In this document: positions 1 through 5,155 of the stretch, piece by piece
Layout of the letters: every line of letters starts with the position of its first letter
How positions within the stretch are numbered: the stretch's first letter is position 1
From: an uncultured Bdellovibrio sp.
GTDB lineage: Bacteria > Bdellovibrionota > Bdellovibrionia > Bdellovibrionales > Bdellovibrionaceae
Assembly (NCBI RefSeq): GCF_946478835.1
Contig: NZ_CAMLDV010000203.1
Location: 1-5,563, forward strand
DNA: 5,563 nucleotides
Direction: 5' to 3'
Made by a program: the position numbers and the translations under genes
The notes under the pieces: model-generated
The model's input: only the letters and a program-made list of their open reading frames with translations
Told to the model about the DNA's origin: nothing
The model's database searches: none

Positions 1-621
1 GTATTTCTTAATCTGACGACGCAATCCGTTTTCGCCCATGTTGTAACTCGCAGCGACCAAGTACCAAGAACCGAACTCACTATAGAGGTCACGCAAGTAA
101 CGAGTTGCAGCGAGTGTGCTCTTCTTAAGATCACGGCGCTCATCGAGCCACCAAGTTTTACTTAGACCATAACGGCTGCCGGTTGCTTCGATAAACTGCC
201 AAGGTCCGACAGCATCGGCATGGCTGATCGCATTGGGTGCAAAGCCACTTTCAATCATCACCATATAAGCAAGATCCAAAGGAAGGTTTGCGCCTTTGAG
301 TTCTTCTTGAATGAACGGCATGTACTTGTAAGAACGCTGCAACCATTCGCGGAACCATTTGTTGCCGCGAGGTCCTTGGTAGTAAGCAATCCACTTGCTC
401 ACTTTTTTATTGTAAGTCACAGGCAAATCAAAAATCAGATTGTCGGAGTGAACATTGGTTGAACGCGCCGTTAATGATTTTAGTTTTTCTTTTAAAGTCT
501 GCGCTTGATTGACCGGCGTAACAGGAACTGCAGGAGCCGTTTTGGGAGTTTCAGCGTGCGCTGAAAAAGACGTCATCAAAATTGGAAAAAGCAATGCGGC
601 CCACGTTCTCATAAAGATCAT
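1..621 (-). CDS. mltD: MltD-like secreted lytic transglycosylase (N-terminal 207 codons; 3' end off the window)
   Basis: The product should cleave the beta-1,4 bond between MurNAc and GlcNAc in peptidoglycan, forming 1,6-anhydroMurNAc, in the periplasm. Translating the minus strand from the ATG at 621-619 gives a signal peptide (residues 1-23; hydrophobic AALLFPILM, cleavage after AHA). A Pro/Ala-rich and Lys-rich linker follows to about residue 55, then an SLT (GH23) domain from about residue 100. Visible family motifs are MIESGF with the catalytic Glu at 124, GPWQF at 139-143 (family form GxWQF), YGL at 151-153, and ASYNMGENG at 191-199 (family form AAYNxGxG). The similarity to the MltD domain is clear, but the C-terminus, where MltD carries LysM repeats, is outside the window. 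The ATG at 621 has no good Shine-Dalgarno; an internal ATG at 612 is an alternative start. The gene is divergent from the flagellar operon. A flagellar, housekeeping or (if this is a predator) prey-entry role cannot be told apart here. Confidence 0.9.
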   Translation of the reverse strand, partial: MIFMRTWAALLFPILMTSFSAHAETPKTAPAVPVTPVNQAQTLKEKLKSLTARSTNVHSDNLIFDLPVTYNKKVSKWIAYYQGPRGNKWFREWLQRSYKYMPFIQEELKGANLPLDLAYMVMIESGFAPNAISHADAVGPWQFIEATGSRYGLSKTWWLDERRDLKKSTLAATRYLRDLYSEFGSWYLVAASYNMGENGLRRQIKKY

Positions 622-634
622 TATGAAGCCGATT

Positions 635-751
635 CTTTGACACTGTCGACAAAGAACTGACAATTCATTGGCTGCATCGACAAAGGTCAATGGCTCGGTC
701 AAATGCAAAAAAACTGGAGGCCAGAAATTTTCTCCACGTCAAAGGTCGAGG
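635..751. promoter_or_regulatory. Cluster of three CGWCAAAG-type motifs, candidate activator (enhancer) sites
   Basis: Copies seen are CGACAAAG at 647-654, CGACAAAG at 678-685 and CGTCAAAG at 737-744. The first two share the 9-mer TCGACAAAG exactly, 31 bases apart, about three helical turns. The last two share the extension CAAAGGTC. The first copy is also half of an interrupted dyad at 635-654 (CTTTGAC facing GACAAAG, 6 of 7 pairs). Their centres lie about 170, 140 and 80 bases upstream of the start point inferred from the sigma-54 promoter at 794-809. That is the range where NtrC/FlrC-type activators usually bind. Assigning them to such an activator is inference. They could instead control the divergent transglycosylase gene. 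Confidence 0.35.
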
Positions 752-793
752 TTGGAAGCTTTTTCCCAGACGAAGATCCGTCCTGTCAAAACG

Positions 794-809
794 TGGCACA
801 TGCTTTGCT
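794..809 (+). promoter_or_regulatory. Sigma-54 (RpoN) -24/-12 promoter of the flgFGAHI operon
   Basis: The sequence TGGCACATGCTTTGCT matches the RpoN consensus TGGCACG-N4-TTGCW at all the key positions. The GG is at 795-796 and the GC at 807-808, with exactly 10 bases between them, as sigma-54 requires. Only the G after TGGCAC deviates (it is A). Transcription is predicted to start near 820, leaving a leader of about 16 bases that contains the ribosome binding site at 824-830. RpoN control of rod and ring genes is established in many polar flagellar systems. Here it is inferred from the site and its position. Confidence 0.8.
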
Positions 810-823
810 GCTACACAAATTGT

Positions 824-830
824 GGAGGAG
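824..830 (+). promoter_or_regulatory. Strong ribosome binding site deciding the flgF start
   Basis: GGAGGAG lies five bases before the ATG at 836. It fixes the flgF start at 836 and rules out the longer in-frame opening at 668, whose extra 56 codons cover the sigma-54 promoter and have no resemblance to the conserved FlgF N-terminus. Confidence 0.85.
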
Positions 831-835
831 TATAC

Positions 836-1651
836 ATGTCAGTAAAAGGCGTCTACACAGCTCTTAGCGGAGCGATGGCTCAAAGTACGAAGTTAGATAC
901 CATCGCCAATAACTTGGCCAACGTAAATACTCCTGCGTTCAAACGCGACCAGCAACTTTTCCAAGAATATTTGACGGCCAATGAAAAGCCACCAACGACA
1001 ACGCAAATTCCTCGCGACGTCGCTTCGATTGAAAGTTTCTATAATATGCAAGGTGGCGACAAAAGTTATGTCGACACCAAAGGAACATTCACTGATTTCT
1101 CACAAGGTGGTTTGAAACCCACTGGGAATGCTTTAGATGTTGCCATTGACGGTAAAGGCTTCTTTGAAGTGGCAACTCCAGGGGGAGTGAAACTCACTCG
1201 CGCTGGAAACTTTACTTTGGATGGCAACGGTCAACTTGTGACGAAAGAAGGTCATCCTGTTTTGCGTGCCGGTGAGCCGGGTGCAGATCCTGCTTCACGT
1301 GTGATTCGTTTGCAAGGATCTGGTGCCATCACTATTGCCGATAATGGCGATGTGTTTGAAGGCACGGAAAACATCGGCAAACTTTCACTTGTGAACGTGA
1401 ACAATCCCGACACTTTACAAAAAGTGGGCGGCTCTCTTTATACATTTAAAGCAAACAGCACTCCCGATATGACAAACATCAACAATCCCAGCTTGAAGCA
1501 AGGATTCCTTGAGACTTCCAATGTCAATATCGTGCAAGAGATGACAGACATGATCTCCACGAATCGTGTTTTTGAGAGTACGCAAAAAGCCATCAGCGCC
1601 TACGACCAAATGGCGGATAAGATGGTTAACGTGGTTGGAAAAACTAATTAA
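836..1651 (+). CDS. flgF: Flagellar basal-body rod protein FlgF (proximal rod)
   Basis: The product is a 271-residue structural subunit of the proximal rod, exported by the flagellar type III system, so it has no cleaved signal peptide. The N-terminal rod helix is MSVKGVYTALSGAMAQ, followed by the family signature ANNLANVNTPAFKR at residues 24-37. The central domain contains ALDVAIDGKGFFEV (99-112), typical of FlgF/FlgG. The C-terminal helix, about 225-271, has the GFLETSNVNIVQEM and DQMADKMV pattern that packs against the N-terminal helix. I chose FlgF over FlgG because the NTPAFKRD form is FlgF-like, the following gene is a textbook FlgG, and FlgF normally precedes FlgG. It is the first gene of the operon, just behind the sigma-54 promoter, and its stop is 15 bases before flgG. 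Length is close to the family norm (E. coli FlgF is about 250 residues). Confidence 0.93.
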   Translation: MSVKGVYTALSGAMAQSTKLDTIANNLANVNTPAFKRDQQLFQEYLTANEKPPTTTQIPRDVASIESFYNMQGGDKSYVDTKGTFTDFSQGGLKPTGNALDVAIDGKGFFEVATPGGVKLTRAGNFTLDGNGQLVTKEGHPVLRAGEPGADPASRVIRLQGSGAITIADNGDVFEGTENIGKLSLVNVNNPDTLQKVGGSLYTFKANSTPDMTNINNPSLKQGFLETSNVNIVQEMTDMISTNRVFESTQKAISAYDQMADKMVNVVGKTN

Positions 1652-1666
1652 GGGAAGGATTCCTAG

Positions 1667-2452
1667 ATGCTAAAAAGTTTGAATACAGCAGCGACAGGTA
1701 TGGCGGCTCAACAGACGAACATGGATGTGATCGCCAATAATATCGCCAACGTTTCAACAAACGGATTTAAGAGATCTCGCGCAGAGTTTGAAGATCTCAT
1801 GTATCAAACACAAAAAGAGCCAGGCACGGCAACGGGAATGAATTCGTATTCTCCGAATGGTGTTCAAACAGGTCTGGGTGTTCGCACCGCTGCGATTCAA
1901 AAAGATTTCGCCGGTGGAAATGCGCAAGTCACAAAGAATCCTTTGGATATTCAAATTGAAGGCGCAGGATTTTTCCAAGTTCTGACTCCGGATGGTCAAG
2001 TGGCTTACACGCGTGATGGCGCTTTCAAAAAAGATCCTCAAGGTCGTATCGTCGATAAAAATGGAAATGCCTTGCAACCCGAGATCACAGTTCCACCGGA
2101 TGTTTCTGGAATTGAAGTGGCTCCAAACGGCGAAGTGCGCGTGATCCAAGGTTTGAGTGACGCTCCAACAACAATTGGACAGATTGATATTACAAATTTC
2201 GTGAACCCGGCAGGTCTTAAAGCTTTGGGTAAAAACTTGTTTGCACAAACTCCTTCGAGCGGTCAGGCCATTGCGTCCCGTCCAGGTTTGAATGGCACAG
2301 GCTATTTGGCACAAGGACAACTGGAAGCAAGTAACGTGAATATTGTTGATGAGATGGTGAACATGATCACGTCTCAACGCGCTTACGAAACAAATTCAAA
2401 AGTGATTCAAGCGTCAGACCAGATGCTTCAGTCTATTAATAACATGAGATAA
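1667..2452 (+). CDS. flgG: Flagellar basal-body rod protein FlgG (distal rod)
   Basis: The product is a 261-residue distal-rod subunit, the shaft that passes through the P- and L-rings and connects to the hook. Length is essentially that of E. coli FlgG. The N-terminus MLKSLNTAATGMAAQQ and the signature ANNIANVSTNGFKR (23-36) are followed by FEDLMYQT, characteristic of FlgG. Residues around 90-110 carry NPLDIQIEGAGFFQV, and the segment 219-261 has the near-invariant FlgG end LEASNVNIVDEMVNMI with QRAYETNSK and DQMLQSIN. A purine-rich ribosome binding site, GGGAAGGA at 1652-1659, lies seven bases before the ATG. Transcription should be shared with flgF. The next gene starts three bases after its stop. 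Confidence 0.96.
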   Translation: MLKSLNTAATGMAAQQTNMDVIANNIANVSTNGFKRSRAEFEDLMYQTQKEPGTATGMNSYSPNGVQTGLGVRTAAIQKDFAGGNAQVTKNPLDIQIEGAGFFQVLTPDGQVAYTRDGAFKKDPQGRIVDKNGNALQPEITVPPDVSGIEVAPNGEVRVIQGLSDAPTTIGQIDITNFVNPAGLKALGKNLFAQTPSSGQAIASRPGLNGTGYLAQGQLEASNVNIVDEMVNMITSQRAYETNSKVIQASDQMLQSINNMR

Positions 2453-2455
2453 TTG

Positions 2456-3385
2456 ATGAAGAAGATTTTCGCGGTTCTTTTCTTATTCACTCTTCAGGCG
2501 CAGGCCAGACCTGAGATTTCTATTCCCGGTAGCGTGGAAATTTCTCAGCGTCCGCTTTTGCGTTTAGGAGACATTGCGACAGTGACAAACGGAAACGAAG
2601 AATTGCTTTCGTTGATGGACACTGTTGTGATCCGCGAAGATGCCCGCGAACTTTTGCTTTCTCAGCACTTGGATTCCAAAGAGATTTTAGAAAAAGTGCG
2701 CACGGCGATGAAAGACCAAGAGAATCTGAAAAAACTCAATCCGTCTTTTAAAATTCCATCCAAAGTAAAAGTGAGTTTTGCTTCCACTCCGATTTCTCGT
2801 GAAGAAGTGCAAAGAAAAATCGTGAACACTTTGCAAGCGCGCTGCAATGAATGTGAATACAAAGTCACAATTCAAAGCACGCCGATCCCTGCGCAAAAAC
2901 AGTGGGAACTCGATTTTACGCAGCTTTCAGCGAAAGGTGGCTTCCTTTTGCCACTGCGTGATGGCGATCAGCGCCAATTAAAATGGATCTCGGGAACAAT
3001 TCGTGTGTCCCAATTAACCCCGGTGACGACTCGATTGATCTTACAAGGAGAGAGGGTGCAATCCCAGGATGTCCGTATGGTGATGACGGATGTGACGTAC
3101 GCTAAGGATGGCGCACTTCGCATTGAAGACATCCAAGGGCAATTGGCCGCTCGCTCTCTTCCCGTTGGAAGCCCGATTTGGACTTCTGATCTCAAACGTG
3201 AACCGGCAGCTAAGAGGGGACAGATTGTTAAGGCCTTGCTTGGCGACGAAGATTTCGAAATCTCCGTCAACATGGTGGCCGAGGACAACGGCTTTGTCGG
3301 AGACATGATTAAAGTTAAAAATACAGAAACTCAAAAAGTACTGTCTGGCGTCGTGATTGAAAAAGGTGTGGTGAAGTTGCAATGA
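2456..3385 (+). CDS. flgA: Flagellar P-ring assembly chaperone FlgA (SAF domain)
   Basis: FlgA is a periplasmic chaperone that assists polymerisation of FlgI into the P-ring. I place the start at the ATG at 2456, giving 309 residues. A TTG immediately before it (2453) would only add one residue and is less likely. A Sec signal peptide covers residues 1-17 (KK then IFAVLFLFTL, cleavage after AQA). The C-terminal 120 residues (190-309) are the recognisable FlgA/SAF part: LAARSLPVGSPIWTSDL, then KRGQIVK, and the closing GFVGDMIKVKN with VLSGVV. The N-terminal 170 residues are less conserved and contain a CNEC motif (Cys130, Cys133). The protein is longer than E. coli FlgA (about 220). It overlaps flgH by four bases (ATGA), suggesting translational coupling. 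The C-terminal match makes the call secure; the N-terminal half is assigned by context. Confidence 0.92.
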   Translation: MKKIFAVLFLFTLQAQARPEISIPGSVEISQRPLLRLGDIATVTNGNEELLSLMDTVVIREDARELLLSQHLDSKEILEKVRTAMKDQENLKKLNPSFKIPSKVKVSFASTPISREEVQRKIVNTLQARCNECEYKVTIQSTPIPAQKQWELDFTQLSAKGGFLLPLRDGDQRQLKWISGTIRVSQLTPVTTRLILQGERVQSQDVRMVMTDVTYAKDGALRIEDIQGQLAARSLPVGSPIWTSDLKREPAAKRGQIVKALLGDEDFEISVNMVAEDNGFVGDMIKVKNTETQKVLSGVVIEKGVVKLQ

Positions 3386-4155
3386 GAAATGACAGCATGA
3401 AGTCGTTGGTAATCCAGTTTATTTCTTTGGCGGCCTTGGTTTTTGCCACGGCTGGCTGTGCGACTATGAAAGATCTCTGGGCTTCTTTGGATGGAAAAAA
3501 CTCTGAGGCTCCGACTCTTGAGAATATCAAGTCGGCACCTCGTTATTCAGACAATCAAAACATGGGTGTACCGACAGATCGTCAGTACAAACGCATGACG
3601 AGAAATCGCATGGAAGAAGAATCTGATCTTGGCGCGACAGCGGGTTCCACGTGGGTGATGGAAGGCCAAGGAGCTTACCTTTTCGCACAAAACAAAATGC
3701 GCAAAGAGGGCGATCTTCTTAACGTGAAATTGGATGCTCCAGCAATGAAACAAGTGGAAACAAAAGTTTCCGTTATCAAAAAATTACTAAAACAGTTGGA
3801 AGAGCAACAACAGCAGCAACAGCAACCTGAGTTGAACAACTCATTGGCTGCGAATGCTGAAGGCGCTCGTGCTCCTGCTTCTGAAGCAAAAAAGCCAGAA
3901 CCAGCTAAAGAAGAAAAAGAAGAGGGCGGATTGGCGGAAGTGCAAAACATTCCAACGCGCTTGATTGAAAAATTAGCGGATGGAAATTACCGCGTGAAAG
4001 GGCAACAACCTTTCATGATTGGAAAACGTGAATACAAAGTGATCGTCACAGGACTTATTCGCCCCGAAGATTTCAACGATCAGGGGATTACTTCAGACAA
4101 ACTTCTTGATCCCCAATATGATGTCGTGAGCATCAGAAAGACACGCAATGAATAG
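3382..4155 (+). CDS. flgH: Flagellar L-ring lipoprotein FlgH with an unusual low-complexity linker
   Basis: FlgH forms the outer-membrane L-ring bushing around the rod. The 257-residue product has a lipoprotein signal ending in FATAGC (lipidation at Cys26). A start at the ATG at 3397 (MKSLVIQF) would give a tidier signal peptide than the overlapping ATG at 3382. The FlgH core AGSTWVMEGQGAYLFAQ (87-103) and RKEGDLLNVKL (108-118) matches the family pattern for the start of the mature ring fold. Residues 190-250 match the end of the fold: LIEKLADGNYRVKGQQPFMI and VTGLIRPEDF. Between them, where FlgH normally has Ser/Gly-rich beta strands, there is a Glu/Gln/Lys-rich stretch with seven consecutive glutamines (142-148). 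The C-terminus stops soon after the DVVSIRK strand, short of the usual tail. Its start overlaps flgA by four bases and its end overlaps flgI by eight. Confidence 0.9.
   Translation: MRNDSMKSLVIQFISLAALVFATAGCATMKDLWASLDGKNSEAPTLENIKSAPRYSDNQNMGVPTDRQYKRMTRNRMEEESDLGATAGSTWVMEGQGAYLFAQNKMRKEGDLLNVKLDAPAMKQVETKVSVIKKLLKQLEEQQQQQQQPELNNSLAANAEGARAPASEAKKPEPAKEEKEEGGLAEVQNIPTRLIEKLADGNYRVKGQQPFMIGKREYKVIVTGLIRPEDFNDQGITSDKLLDPQYDVVSIRKTRNE
3805..3825 (+). repeat. CAA/CAG glutamine-codon tract inside flgH
   Basis: Seven consecutive glutamine codons (mixed CAA and CAG) encode FlgH residues 142-148. They lie within a wider low-complexity segment, residues about 138-183, rich in Glu, Gln, Ala, Lys and Pro. 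The interruption of CAG by CAA lowers slippage, but length variation between strains is possible. Confidence 0.9.
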
Positions 4156-5155
4156 AATTTTTCAAATCCTTGCTATCATCGCTTTGTTCATTCTTGGTTA
4201 CTATGAGGGTGCCAACGCGGCTCGCTTGAAAGACATCGCAAGTATTCGTGGCGTGCGTGAAAATCAATTGATTGGTTACGGTATCGTTGTCGGTCTTAAG
4301 GGTACTGGCGACGGAAAAAATGAATTCATGAGTAAAAGTGTCGTGCGCATGTTCGACAAACTGGGAATGAAATTGGATTCTCCAGAATTTGCCAGCAAAA
4401 ATGCGGCGGCCGTTATTATCACAGCGACAATGCCTGCATTTGGTAAAGCGGGAAATCCGATTGATATCACAGTGAGTGCTATTGGTGACGCCTCTTCATT
4501 GCAAGGTGGTACTTTGTTGCAAGCGCCTCTGCGTGCGGCGAATGAACAAGTGTACGCTGTCGCTCAAGGAAGCATCGTGATTGGTGGCGACGGAAAAGAT
4601 TCGCACACGACATCAGGTCGTATTCCAAATGGCGCGATCATTGAGCGTGATATGACGGCGGATTTTTCTTCTCGCAAAATGTATCGCCTCACTTTGATCA
4701 ATCCTGATTTCACAACAGCAGCTCGCTCTGTTCTTACAATCAACAAAGAACTGGGTGGTCACTATGCCACAGCGAAAGACGCGGGAACGATTGATATCAT
4801 CACTCCATTTGCCTATGAAAATCGCGGTGTGGAATTGTTGGCGACGATTGAATCTATCGAGATCAATCCCGACATGAAAGCACGTGTGGTTGTGAATGAA
4901 AAAACAGGAACCATCGTAATTGGAGATAAAGTCAAAATTTCGAAAGTTGCTATTTCACACGGGTCTATCGCAGTGAAAGTCGGCGACGGTAAAAAAGGCA
5001 GCGAAGAAAAAGTTGCTGTTCTCGACACAGGTGTGAGTGTTGGGGAGCTCGTGCAGGCACTAAACAAACTTGGTGTCTCGCCGAAGGACCTGATTACTAT
5101 ACTTCAGTCCATCAAGTCAGCTGGAGCTTTGCACGGGGAACTCGAAGTATTATGA
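4148..5155 (+). CDS. flgI: Flagellar P-ring protein FlgI
   Basis: FlgI polymerises in the periplasm into the P-ring, the peptidoglycan-level bushing of the rod. The 335-residue precursor has a Sec signal peptide (residues 1-24, IFQILAIIALFIL, cleavage after ANA). The mature protein opens with ARLKDIASIRGVRENQLIGYGIVVGLKGTGD, the family hallmark (positions 25-55). Further family segments are AAVIITATMPAFGKAGNPID, SLQGGTLLQAPL, VYAVAQGSIVIGG and the C-terminal GVSVGELVQALNKLGVSPKD with LQSIKSAGALHGELEVL at the end. It is somewhat shorter than E. coli FlgI (365) but complete at both ends. It starts inside the last codons of flgH, an 8-base overlap. Its stop codon overlaps an ATG (ATGA at 5152-5155) that opens the next reading frame. 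Confidence 0.97.
   Translation: MNRIFQILAIIALFILGYYEGANAARLKDIASIRGVRENQLIGYGIVVGLKGTGDGKNEFMSKSVVRMFDKLGMKLDSPEFASKNAAAVIITATMPAFGKAGNPIDITVSAIGDASSLQGGTLLQAPLRAANEQVYAVAQGSIVIGGDGKDSHTTSGRIPNGAIIERDMTADFSSRKMYRLTLINPDFTTAARSVLTINKELGGHYATAKDAGTIDIITPFAYENRGVELLATIESIEINPDMKARVVVNEKTGTIVIGDKVKISKVAISHGSIAVKVGDGKKGSEEKVAVLDTGVSVGELVQALNKLGVSPKDLITILQSIKSAGALHGELEVL

Noticed and set aside
220..462. Plus-strand open frame of 80 codons
   Set aside because: It is antisense to the transglycosylase, whose frame carries clear SLT motifs; the plus-strand product has no recognisable feature.
664..690. Sigma-70-type promoter for the divergent transglycosylase (TTGACC with TGAATT 17 bases later, minus strand)
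   Set aside because: The -35 is fair, but the -10 matches only three of six consensus bases; too weak to annotate.
691..706. Second sigma-54-like element (TGGCTCGGTCAAATGC)
   Set aside because: The GG-to-GC spacing is 11 rather than 10 bases and the -12 block is ATGC, so it should not be functional.
668..835. Upstream extension of flgF to an ATG at 668 (56 extra codons)
   Set aside because: The extension covers the sigma-54 promoter and the ribosome binding site, and the conserved FlgF N-terminus begins exactly at 836.
1754..2377. Minus-strand open frame of 207 codons opposite flgG
   Set aside because: A shadow of flgG: the sense frame is an unmistakable FlgG and the antisense product is rich in Cys, Arg and Ile without motifs.
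3805..3825. Glutamine tract as a phase-variable switch
   Set aside because: The CAA/CAG units are 3-base and interrupted, so slippage would change length but not the reading frame.
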